The notes below the pieces were generated by a model that was given only the letters and a program-made list of their open reading frames with translations, was not told the origin of the DNA and did not search any database. Shown here piece after piece: positions 19,315-27,022 of a DNA stretch of 64,000 nucleotides (the stretch's first letter is position 1; each line of letters begins with the position of its first letter). The position numbers and the translations under genes are program-made. Origin of the DNA: Lujinxingia vulgaris (GTDB taxonomy: Bacteria > Myxococcota_A > Bradymonadia > Bradymonadales > Bradymonadaceae). Location: contig NZ_VOSM01000004.1 in NCBI RefSeq assembly GCF_007997015.1, positions 62,001 to 126,000 on the forward strand, in the 5' to 3' direction.

Positions 19315-19731
19315 TCAGCCCTTGCCGAGCGCCGCGATCACCCGCTCCATCCGCGCTTTTACGTCCTCGGCAATCGGCTGCACATCGTCGCGATCGATGA
19401 GCGAAAACATCTTCACCGGGTCGAGTGCCGAGACGATGGCGTTGCCCTCATCATCCTCGGTCACCACCACATTGCAGGGCAGCAGTAGCCCGATACCTGC
19501 CTCGGCCTGCAGCGCCTGGTGGGCCAGCGGCGGGTTGCAAGCCCCCAGAATCACGTAGTTTTTGTGATCGACGTCCAGCTTCTTACGCAACGTGTCTTTG
19601 ATATCGATGCGCGTCAGCACCCCAAAGCCCTCGTCCTTAAGCGCTTTTTCGGTGCGCTCGATCGCGTCGCCGTAGCTCACGCCCTTAAGGGTTGCGGTGA
19701 TGCCGTAGTCCGGGTTTCCAAAGCTGCTCAT
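19315..19731 (-). CDS. DUF302 family protein
   Basis: This 138-aa protein has GGAGGT 5 nt before the ATG at 19731; a longer frame to 19878 is not supported. Matches to DUF302 are the N-terminal YGDAIERTEKALKDEGFGVL, the middle LGACNPPLAHQAL with its conserved Cys, and IGLLLPCNVVV. Such proteins are commonly found near copper and other metal-resistance genes. Its role is unknown, although the two conserved Cys residues would suit metal or redox chemistry. It is transcribed toward the copper operon, sharing the terminator with it. Confidence 0.88.
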   Translation of the reverse strand: MSSFGNPDYGITATLKGVSYGDAIERTEKALKDEGFGVLTRIDIKDTLRKKLDVDHKNYVILGACNPPLAHQALQAEAGIGLLLPCNVVVTEDDEGNAIVSALDPVKMFSLIDRDDVQPIAEDVKARMERVIAALGKG

Positions 19732-19824
19732 GGTGACCTCCGTAGTCAGTGAGGAAAGGAATCGAATCGGGGCCAACCCTAAGCACCAACACCCGACCCG
19801 CACACCCCACGCGGACCCCAAAAC

Positions 19825-19929
19825 CCGAGTGCATCCAGGGCGACGATTGGCAAGGAGATAGGGATGAAGCTGTAGCAACGCTACCGCGAATCCCTATCGA
19901 CGCAGCCAGCGTCGTCCTGGGGCGCTCGG
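19825..19929 (+). repeat. 105-bp nested-palindrome element, copy 1
   Basis: The element begins CCGAGTGCATCCAGGGCG and ends CGTCCTGGGGCGCTCGG; these ends are imperfect inverted repeats. Inside, GATAGGGAT (19857-19865) pairs with ATCCCTATC (19890-19898), and GTAGC pairs with GCTAC within that loop. The copy at 51205-51309 has the same length and the same inner stem. A short internally deleted form lies at 24499-24543. This architecture fits a REP/MITE-type mobile palindrome. Confidence 0.9.
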
Positions 19930-19930
19930 C

Positions 19931-20083
19931 TTAGCAACCACCCAACCACAAAACGCGCCCCACCCAACGCACTCACGAATCGACCCACACCGCAAACCCC
20001 GACGCCCCACAACCACCCAACCACCCAACCACCCAACCACAAAACGCGCCCCACCCGACGCCCAACCACCTCCCGACATCGCG
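19931..20083 (+). repeat. Dispersed intergenic repeat, copies D1 and D2
   Basis: One full unit and one partial unit of the approximately 85-bp family are seen. CGAATCGACCCACACCGCAA, CCCACAACCACCCAACCACC and CCACAAAACGCGCCCCACCC are recognisable. This copy differs from most others by having AAAACGCG where they have ACCCGC. It ends just before the CopB-type ATPase start. Confidence 0.85.
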
Positions 20084-20091
20084 AGCCCCCC

Positions 20092-22095
20092 ATGCCCCAC
20101 GACCACGACCACCACGATCACGAAGGCCACGACAAACACGCCGGCCACAGCGTCTCGATGTTCCGCGACAGGTTCTGGCTGAGCCTCTTGCTCACGCTGC
20201 CGGTGGTGTTCTGGTCGCAGCATATCCAGCACCTGCTGGGCTATGGGGCGCCGAGCTTTCCCGGGTCTGCGTGGATCGAGCCCGTGCTGGGGACGATCAT
20301 CTTTTTCTACGGCGGCATGGTTTTCTTAAAAAGCGCCTGGCGAGAGCTGAACGACAAACTCCCGGGCATGATGACCCTGATCTCGCTGGCGATCACGGTC
20401 GCCTTCGTCTTCAGCGTGGCGGTGGAGCTCGGGTTTGATGCATCGCCACTCTGGTGGGAGCTCGCCACCCTGGTGACGATCATGCTGCTCGGCCACTGGA
20501 TCGAGATGCGCTCGATCGCCAGCGCGAAAGGCGCGCTCAAAGAGCTCGCAAAACTCCTGCCGGATAAGGCCACGCGCATCGTCGATGGGGAGCGCGAGGA
20601 GGTGCACGTCGACGCGCTCTCGCCAGGCGACCTCGTGCTGATTCGCCCCGGCGAGCGGGTGCCGGTCGACGGTGTGATCGCCGAGGGGAATAGCAACGTG
20701 AACGAGGCGATGATCACCGGCGAATCCGAGCCGGTGAGCAAACACGAGGGCGATGAGGTGACCGCCGGCACGATCAATGGCGAAGGCTCGCTGCGCGTGA
20801 AGGTCTCGAAGACGGGCGACGACACCACCCTCTCGGGCATCATGCGCCTTGTCTCCGAGGCGCAGGACTCCAAATCCCGCTCCCAGGTGCTCGCTGACCG
20901 CGCCGCGCGCTGGCTTACGGCCGTGGCGATCGGCGCGGCGCTAATCACCCTGGCGGTGTGGCTGCTGGTGGGGGCCTCCATCAATTTTACGGTCGTGCGT
21001 GTGGTCACCGTGCTCGTCATCGCCTGCCCGCATGCGCTGGGGCTTGCGGTGCCGCTGGTGGTGGCAATCTCCACATCGGTAGGTGCCTCCTCCGGGCTGC
21101 TGGTGCGCGACCGCCGGGGCCTTGAGGAAGCCCGCAACCTCGACGCGGTGATTTTTGATAAGACCGGCACACTCACCCTCGGGGAGTTTCGGGTGGTCTC
21201 CATGCACTGCGATGACGCGATCTCCGACGACGAGGCGTTGCGCATCGCCGCCAGCGTGGAGGCGGAGTCGGAGCACCCCATCGCGCGGGGAATTGTGGCG
21301 AGCGCGCGGGAGCGGGAGCTCGAGTTCCCCGAGGCTAAAGACTTTCGGAACATCACCGGCAAAGGCGTGGTCGCCAGCGTCGATGGCCAGACCTACCGCA
21401 TGGGCGGCCCGGCGATGGTCGAGGGCCTGGAGATGCCCGACGCCCTGCGCAGGGCTGCCGCAGAGGCCGGGGAGAAGGCGCAGACGGCCATCTATCTGAT
21501 CGAGGGTGAGCGGGCGGTCGCGGTGTTTGCCGTCGCCGACGCGATCCGCGACGCGAGCCTTGAGGCCGTCAAAGCGCTGCACGCGCGCGGCATCGAGGTG
21601 GCCATGCTCACCGGGGACTCCCGGCCGGTGGCCGACGCGGTGGCCCGCGAGCTGGGCATCGACCGGGTCTTTGCCGAGGTGCTGCCCGAGGATAAGGCCG
21701 ACAAGGTCAAAGCGCTGCAACGCCAGGGCAAGACGGTCGCGATGGTGGGCGACGGCGTCAACGACGCCCCGGCCCTGGCCACCGCCGACGTGGGCATCGC
21801 CATTGGCGCCGGCACCGACGTGGCGGTGGAGGCGGGGCATATCGTGCTGGTGCGCTCCGACCCGCGGGACATTCCACGGATTGTGGCCTTGTCGAAGGCG
21901 ACGCGGCGCAAGATGGTGCAGAACCTGTGGTGGGCGGCGGGCTATAATATCGTGGCGCTGCCCCTGGCAGCCGGCGCGGCCTACGCGTGGGGGATTTTGC
22001 TGTCGCCGGCGGTGGGGGCGGTGCTGATGTCAGCGAGCACGATCATTGTGGCGGCGAACGCGCAGTTGTTGCGGCGAGTGGATCTGGGGGGGTGA
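20092..22095 (+). CDS. CopB-type copper P1B ATPase (CPH metal site)
   Basis: This 667-aa P1B-type ATPase has a His-rich N-terminus (HDHDHHDHEGHDKHAGH) instead of an HMA domain. The membrane metal site is CPH in VIACPHALGLAVP, the hallmark of the CopB subgroup (P1B-3). It also has DKTGTLT, TGES, SEHPIARG and GDGVNDAPAL. CopB pumps export copper (reported as Cu(II) or Cu(I)) from the cytoplasm. It lacks the HMA of the CopA-type pump at 12880, so the region has two complementary exporters. It is the last gene of the copper island. Confidence 0.93.
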   Translation: MPHDHDHHDHEGHDKHAGHSVSMFRDRFWLSLLLTLPVVFWSQHIQHLLGYGAPSFPGSAWIEPVLGTIIFFYGGMVFLKSAWRELNDKLPGMMTLISLAITVAFVFSVAVELGFDASPLWWELATLVTIMLLGHWIEMRSIASAKGALKELAKLLPDKATRIVDGEREEVHVDALSPGDLVLIRPGERVPVDGVIAEGNSNVNEAMITGESEPVSKHEGDEVTAGTINGEGSLRVKVSKTGDDTTLSGIMRLVSEAQDSKSRSQVLADRAARWLTAVAIGAALITLAVWLLVGASINFTVVRVVTVLVIACPHALGLAVPLVVAISTSVGASSGLLVRDRRGLEEARNLDAVIFDKTGTLTLGEFRVVSMHCDDAISDDEALRIAASVEAESEHPIARGIVASARERELEFPEAKDFRNITGKGVVASVDGQTYRMGGPAMVEGLEMPDALRRAAAEAGEKAQTAIYLIEGERAVAVFAVADAIRDASLEAVKALHARGIEVAMLTGDSRPVADAVARELGIDRVFAEVLPEDKADKVKALQRQGKTVAMVGDGVNDAPALATADVGIAIGAGTDVAVEAGHIVLVRSDPRDIPRIVALSKATRRKMVQNLWWAAGYNIVALPLAAGAAYAWGILLSPAVGAVLMSASTIIVAANAQLLRRVDLGG

Positions 22096-22110
22096 GGCGG
22101 AACGCTCTCG

Positions 22111-22505
22111 CATGGGAGGGTAATTTTTTGCCGACAGGGCGGAGCCTTCCGCGATCCGAGGCAAATTTCTAGCTCGAGAGACGGAAGGTTCCGGCATCTG
22201 AGGTAAATTTTTAGCTCGAGAGACGGCAGGTTCCGGCATCTGAGGGTAATTTTTTGCCCGACAGGCGGAAGAGTCCGGCTTGTGGCGCAAATTTTTCACC
22301 CATTCGGCGGAAAGCTCCGCCATGCAGCGCAAATTTTTCACCTGCTCGGCGGAAGGTTCCGGCACGTGGCGCAAATTTTTCGCACGACCGGCAGAAGACT
22401 CCGGCATCCGAGGCAAATTTTTGCCTCCAGAGGCGGAGTCATCCGGCATTCGAGGCAAATTTTTGCCTCCAGAGGCGGAGTCGTCCGGCCTCTCAGGGAA
22501 ACGTT
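22111..22505. repeat. 42-bp tandem array, ten diverged units without indels
   Basis: The AAATTTTT-like core recurs at about 22122, 22164, 22206, 22248, 22290, 22332, 22374, 22416, 22458 and 22500: exactly 42 bp each time. Units differ from each other by many substitutions, but no insertion or deletion is seen. On the minus strand one frame stays open through all ten units and reads as a 14-residue repeat (consensus about MPEPSASRAKNLPR). No start codon or ribosome binding site is convincing, so it is listed as a repeat. Confidence 0.9.
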
Positions 22506-22527
22506 TCACTCCGGGAGCGGCTCGATC

Positions 22528-22737
22528 TCGAAACGCGTGAACCGCCAGGGGTGCGCTCGAATCGACCAGCATCGCAAACCCCGGCGCTCCACAACCACAC
22601 AACCACACAACCACCTAACCACAACCCGCGCCCCCCCCAACTCCCGCACCAATCGACCCACCCCGCAAACCCCGGCGCCCCACAACCACCCAACCACACA
22701 ACCACCTAACCACAACCCGCACGCCCCTCAACGCCCT
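22528..22737 (+). repeat. Dispersed intergenic repeat, copies E1 and E2 with longer left arm
   Basis: Starting with TCGAAACGCGTGAACCGCCA and GGGGTGCGCTCGAATCGACC, this is a long form of the approximately 85-bp family. It is followed by a second unit (CCAATCGACCCACCCCGCAA). The same left arm occurs at 24384. The array abuts the stop codon of the FAD monooxygenase gene. Confidence 0.85.
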
Positions 22738-24203
22738 CACTCCCTACCCCCCACCCCAAACCACCGCGTCAACGCATCCCCCAGCTCCGCATCCTCCAGC
22801 GATCCGACCCAGGCCACATACCCATCAGGTCGAATCAGCACCGCCTCGGGCGCCTCGACCTCGCCGATGACAGGAAGCTCCCATACGCCATCGTAGCTGC
22901 CGTCGACCTGTCGAACGCGGTGGGCGTCGGTGGCGAGGTCGAGAGCGCCGGGCCTGCCCAGGTTCAGGAGCAGAGGCCGGCCGTCGTGCATCCACGATGA
23001 GACGCGGCGAGTCCCCCGGGCGGTGGCGATGTCGAGGTCGGGCATGCGCCTTCCCAGCAGGGGATGGCCCTCCCCGAGGTCATAGTGAATATCCAGGCCG
23101 GACATCATCGCGGCGATGCGCCGGCGCGCCTCATCCACACCCAGCAGCTCAGCCATGATGTCGCGCAGCGCCTGATGGCGCTCTCCGGGGCGGTTGAGCG
23201 AGACCTGCGCGCGGGTGTTGTGCAGCACCCGCGCGGCAACCGGATGCCGCTCCGCGTGATAAGTGTCGAGGAGGCTCTCGGGCGATATCCCCTGGACGAC
23301 CTGCGCCAGCTTCCAGCCCAGGTTGATGGCGTCCTGCACGCCGGTGTTCAGGCCCTGCCCTCCCTGGGGCGGGTGCACGTGGGCGGCGTCGCCGGCCAGC
23401 AGCACGCGCGACGCGCGGTAGCTCGCGGCCTGACGGGTCATATCGGTAAAGCGCGAGATCCAGCGGGCGCTCTGCAGCCCGAAATCACCTCCGTAGATCG
23501 CGACGAGCGCCGTGCGGAGGTCTTCCAGCGAAGGCTCTCCCGTGGCCTCTGTTCCCGGCTCGGTCAGCACGACGCGATAGGGCTCCCCCTCCTCGCGGCG
23601 GCCGATGGCATGCGTTCCGCTGGCGTCGCGGCGAAATCCCAGCTCGGGCACCTCCCTGAACTCCGCCTCGGCGATCATCCAGCTCGTGGAGGCGTCGAAG
23701 CCGGGGAACGCGATGCCGGCGACTTTGCGGATCAGGCTGCGCCCGCCATCACATCCGACGAGGTAGCCGCCCTGGAGCGTGCGCGCGTCCGAGAGCTCCA
23801 CCTCAACGCCCGCCTCATCCTGGCGAAATCCCACCACCTCCACACCGCGCAGGATCGAGACGCCCAGCTCCCCGACCCACGCGGCCAGGATGGCCTCGAT
23901 CTGGTTCTGCCAGATCGCCAGCCCGTGGTTAAAGCGCGTGGGAAAGTCGCTGATATCGAGCGGAATCAACGCAAAACCTTGCACCTGCATCACCTGCCCC
24001 GCGGCGAGAAAGCGCTCGGCGATGCCGCGCTGCTCCAACAACTCCAGGGTGCGTGAGTGCAACCCACCAGCGCGCATCCCCTCAAGCTCCTGCGTTTTGC
24101 GGCGCTCAACGACGAGCACATCGACGCCGGCCAGCGCCAGCTCCCCGGCCAACATCAGGCCGGTGGGGCCCCCACCTGCGATGATGACTTCGTGGTGTGT
24201 CAT
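22737..24203 (-). CDS. FAD-dependent aromatic monooxygenase (rifampicin-monooxygenase/PheA type)
   Basis: This 488-aa flavoprotein hydroxylates aromatic substrates using FAD, NADPH and O2. Motifs seen are the FAD-binding GGGPTGLMLA at residues ~10-19, the DG motif in GYLVGCDGGRSLIRK (~147-160), and the GD motif in LLAGDAAHVHPPQGGQGLNT (~280). The overall length and C-terminal thioredoxin-like region match the PheA/TfdB/Rox subgroup. Rox-type members inactivate rifamycins, but the exact substrate cannot be read from the sequence. It is monocistronic and flanked by repeats. Confidence 0.85.
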   Translation of the reverse strand: MTHHEVIIAGGGPTGLMLAGELALAGVDVLVVERRKTQELEGMRAGGLHSRTLELLEQRGIAERFLAAGQVMQVQGFALIPLDISDFPTRFNHGLAIWQNQIEAILAAWVGELGVSILRGVEVVGFRQDEAGVEVELSDARTLQGGYLVGCDGGRSLIRKVAGIAFPGFDASTSWMIAEAEFREVPELGFRRDASGTHAIGRREEGEPYRVVLTEPGTEATGEPSLEDLRTALVAIYGGDFGLQSARWISRFTDMTRQAASYRASRVLLAGDAAHVHPPQGGQGLNTGVQDAINLGWKLAQVVQGISPESLLDTYHAERHPVAARVLHNTRAQVSLNRPGERHQALRDIMAELLGVDEARRRIAAMMSGLDIHYDLGEGHPLLGRRMPDLDIATARGTRRVSSWMHDGRPLLLNLGRPGALDLATDAHRVRQVDGSYDGVWELPVIGEVEAPEAVLIRPDGYVAWVGSLEDAELGDALTRWFGVGGRE

Positions 24204-24317
24204 GGTCCCTCCGTATGGGCGTTCGGGTAATGAAGGTGCCGACTATGATGGGATTTTGGGAGAGAATCGAGTGCGGAGGTGGGAAAAATGGGGGTTGGGC
24301 GGGTGTGGGTGTTGGTG

Positions 24318-24390
24318 CGGGTGCTCGATCTCGAACGCGAGCTCGAACTCGATCTCGATCTCGACCGGGTACTCGCGCTCGGGCTCGAAA
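24318..24390. repeat. Short CTCGAN hexamer-type repeat
   Basis: The stretch is built from CTCGAT, CTCGAA and CTCGAC words, interspersed with GCGCTC. It lies upstream of the FAD monooxygenase start. The array passes directly into the dispersed repeat that begins at 24384. Confidence 0.65.
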
Positions 24391-24498
24391 CACGTGAACC
24401 ACCAGGGGTGCACTCGAATCGACCAGCATCGCGAACCCCGGCGCCCCACAACCACCCAACCACCCAACCACCTAACCACAACCCGCACGCCCCCCAAC
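24384..24498 (+). repeat. Dispersed intergenic repeat, copy F
   Basis: It has the same long left arm as the copy at 22528 (TCGAAACACGTGAACCACCA), then CGAATCGACCAGCATCGCGA and the CAACCACC core. It ends exactly where the truncated palindromic element begins at 24499. Confidence 0.85.
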
Positions 24499-24543
24499 CC
24501 GAGCGCATACAACACACCCCCAGCGTCGTCCTGGGACGGTCGG
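24499..24543 (+). repeat. Internally deleted form of the 105-bp palindromic element
   Basis: This 45-bp copy retains the left end (CCGAGCGCAT) and the right end (CCAGCGTCGTCCTGGGAC then GGTCGG) but lacks the inner GATAGGGAT/ATCCCTATC stem. It shows that the ends can exist without the middle, as in MITE families. Confidence 0.75.
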
Positions 24544-24622
24544 CACATGGACATTCCCGTTACAGATCACTACGCTCCGCGCACACACAACTTTCGCCCC
24601 CCCGAAACACCGAGCCCTCCTG

Positions 24623-26908
24623 ATGCGCCCCCACATCTCCGCCCCACTCGCCGCGCTCCTCTCGCTGACCCTCGTCGCTGCCTGCAGCGAAGACGCCGAC
24701 GTCTCGTCAGACGATACGCCCATCGAGCGCGAGGCGGCGCCCGAAAACGAGGGGATTTACAGCTTCGCCAACGCCTGCGTGACCCTCGATGTGGCGGCCG
24801 CCGGCACGGGGCGAGCGGCCTTTCTGGTTGCCACAGACGGGGGTGAGGGGTTTGCGCTGGACGGCGTCGAAGACGACGCGCTGCGGCTGACGATGCGGGC
24901 CACCGACCTGGGGACCTACCTCTTCTACGATGAGGAGGAGCGCTACCTGGTGGTCGAGGATGGCGCGTTTTTGCGCCGCGAGACGATCAGCTCCGACAGG
25001 ACCACCCTCGATGACACCTACCTGCCCGGGGTGCAGTGGGCGCTGGAGGTTTCCGAGGAAGACGCGACGCGCTTTCGGCTCAAGCACCTGAAAACCGGGG
25101 GCTACCTCACGTCTGAGGGCCTCGACGCCGACGTGGCCAACGCCGCGGTGGTCACGCTCTACCCGGCCGAGGGTTGCGCCGAATACCCGGAGCTGACGCT
25201 CGACGCCGAGGGGGAGATCACAAAAACGACCTTTGAGGACGGCTCGGTCTACGGCTTTGCCGACACCCACAGCCACCTTTTTTCCAACTGGGGATTTGGC
25301 GGCGGAAGCATCTTTCACGGGGCGCCCTTTCACCCCTTCGGCGTGCCGCACGCGCTGGGGGATTGCACCGAATTTCACGGGGAGATGGGCCGCCAGGATC
25401 TTTTTGGCTACGGCTTTGATAAGTCCGACACCGTCAGCGAGCTCGATATGATCGGGGCCTTTGTCAGTGGCGAGACCCCGGAGGACTACCACCGCACCGA
25501 CGGCTGGCCGACCTTCAGCGAGTGGCCCAGCGCCCACTTCTTGTCCACCCACCAGAATCAGTACTACATGTGGCTCAAACGCGCCTACTACGCCGGGATG
25601 CGCCTTGTAGTGAACCACGCCACGAGCAACCAGGTGATCTGCGATCTCGTCGCGGGCAGCGAGGTGCAGCCGGTGCGCTACTCCTGCAACGATATGGTGG
25701 CGGTGGACCGCACCATCGAGGAGACCCGCAAGCTCGAGCGCTACATCGACGCGCAGAACGGCGGGCCGGGCAAGGGCTGGTTCCGCGTCGTCGAATCCCC
25801 CGAGGAGGCTCGCGCGGTCATCGAAGAGGGCAAACTCGCGGTGGTCTTAGGCATCGAGGTCTCCAACCTCTTCGACTGCTTCCTGGTGCCGCCGGGCGGT
25901 GGCGAACGATGCAATGAGCAGCAGGTGCTCGATAACCTGCAGCGTTATTGGGATCTGGGCGTGCGGGCGATCTTCCCGGTCCACAAATTCGACAACGCGT
26001 TTTCGGCCGGCGACGGCCACCGCGAGATCATCGAGCTGGCCAACTTTGCGATGACCGGCCACTTCTCAAACTTCACCGACGACTGCCCCGACATCCCCAC
26101 CGTCTTCGACAAGGGCGACGTGGCCTTTGCCAACCTCAACGATCCACGTGAAGACTATTTTGCCGAGCCCCCGGTCGATATGAGCGGCTTTGCCGACGAC
26201 CCCATCACCGTGCTCGTGGGCCAGGCCGAGTACCTGATGGGGGGCTCCTTGCACGGCGACTACTGCCAGAACGCCGGGCTCACCGAGCTCGGAGAGTTTT
26301 TGATGGTGGAGCTGATGAAGCGCGGCTTCATCGTCGAGATCGACCACCTGCCGCGTCGCGGCTACCAGCGCGCGTTTGAGCTCCTGCAGGAGCATGACTA
26401 CCCGGCGGCCGGCACCCACGGAAACAACTTCCGCGGCGCGCTCTACGAGCTGGGCGGGACCTCGAAATTCAGCTTTGCTCGCTGCGGCGATGCGGAGAAC
26501 CCGGGAGGTCGCATCGAGGGGCTCAACCGCCGCCTGGAGCTCATCGAGAGCGCCGGCGGCTACCCGGCCGAGGGGTTTGGCTTTGACCTCAACGGTTTCG
26601 CCGGCGCGCCCGGCCCCCGCTTTGGCGACAACTCGGTGTGCGCCACCCCTCAAGAAAACCCCATCACCTACCCCTTCACCTCCTTTGACGGCGCCATCAC
26701 CTTCACCGAGCCGCGCCTTGGCGAGCGCACCGTCGACTTCAACACCGAGGGCATGGCGCACCTGGGCCTTGTGGCCGAGCTGATTGAAGACGTGCGCCGC
26801 GACGGCACCCCGGACGAGGCCATCGAGCCCATCTTCCGCTCGGCGGAGGCCTACCTGCGTTTCTGGGAACGCAGTGAGGCGCGGGGCGCGGCGTTGCGCG
26901 GGGAGTGA
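24623..26908 (+). CDS. M19-like membrane dipeptidase/amidohydrolase lipoprotein
   Basis: This 761-aa lipoprotein has the signal LAALLSLTLVAACS (Cys ~21). Residues ~40-200 form a beta-rich domain of unknown type, possibly a beta-trefoil. The C-terminal ~530 residues look like peptidase M19 (renal dipeptidase-like TIM barrel): metal ligands likely in ADTHSHLF (~215), the bridging Glu in VLGIEVSN, HL in VEIDHLPRRG, and H in AGTHGNNF. GFGFDLNGF resembles the family's GxGSDFDG. Cys residues suggest an oxidising location. It would cleave dipeptides or related amides outside the cytoplasm. It begins the run of lipoprotein genes. Confidence 0.75.
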   Translation: MRPHISAPLAALLSLTLVAACSEDADVSSDDTPIEREAAPENEGIYSFANACVTLDVAAAGTGRAAFLVATDGGEGFALDGVEDDALRLTMRATDLGTYLFYDEEERYLVVEDGAFLRRETISSDRTTLDDTYLPGVQWALEVSEEDATRFRLKHLKTGGYLTSEGLDADVANAAVVTLYPAEGCAEYPELTLDAEGEITKTTFEDGSVYGFADTHSHLFSNWGFGGGSIFHGAPFHPFGVPHALGDCTEFHGEMGRQDLFGYGFDKSDTVSELDMIGAFVSGETPEDYHRTDGWPTFSEWPSAHFLSTHQNQYYMWLKRAYYAGMRLVVNHATSNQVICDLVAGSEVQPVRYSCNDMVAVDRTIEETRKLERYIDAQNGGPGKGWFRVVESPEEARAVIEEGKLAVVLGIEVSNLFDCFLVPPGGGERCNEQQVLDNLQRYWDLGVRAIFPVHKFDNAFSAGDGHREIIELANFAMTGHFSNFTDDCPDIPTVFDKGDVAFANLNDPREDYFAEPPVDMSGFADDPITVLVGQAEYLMGGSLHGDYCQNAGLTELGEFLMVELMKRGFIVEIDHLPRRGYQRAFELLQEHDYPAAGTHGNNFRGALYELGGTSKFSFARCGDAENPGGRIEGLNRRLELIESAGGYPAEGFGFDLNGFAGAPGPRFGDNSVCATPQENPITYPFTSFDGAITFTEPRLGERTVDFNTEGMAHLGLVAELIEDVRRDGTPDEAIEPIFRSAEAYLRFWERSEARGAALRGE

Positions 26909-27022
26909 GCGCAGCAGAGCTCGGGCGAGGATGGGCGCTGGCCTCCTCGCCACGTTGCCCCTTATCCTGAGGGCGTCCCCTCCCCGACCACTTCTCGTTG
27001 AACTTCCCCCCTCGGATACGCC

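Noticed and set aside
19315-19878. Longer form of the DUF302 protein starting at 19878
   Set aside because: The extra 49 residues do not match the family, overlap the palindromic element, and the ATG at 19731 has a GGAGGT site.
22111-22505. CRISPR array
   Set aside because: The units are directly adjacent, diverged and lack unique spacers, and there are no cas genes; it is a minisatellite.
22030-22614. Minus-strand frame with 14-residue repeats as a protein-coding gene
   Set aside because: Kept as a repeat and a finding, not as a CDS, because its start lies in the dispersed repeat, no ribosome binding site is seen, and its end overlaps the copper ATPase gene.
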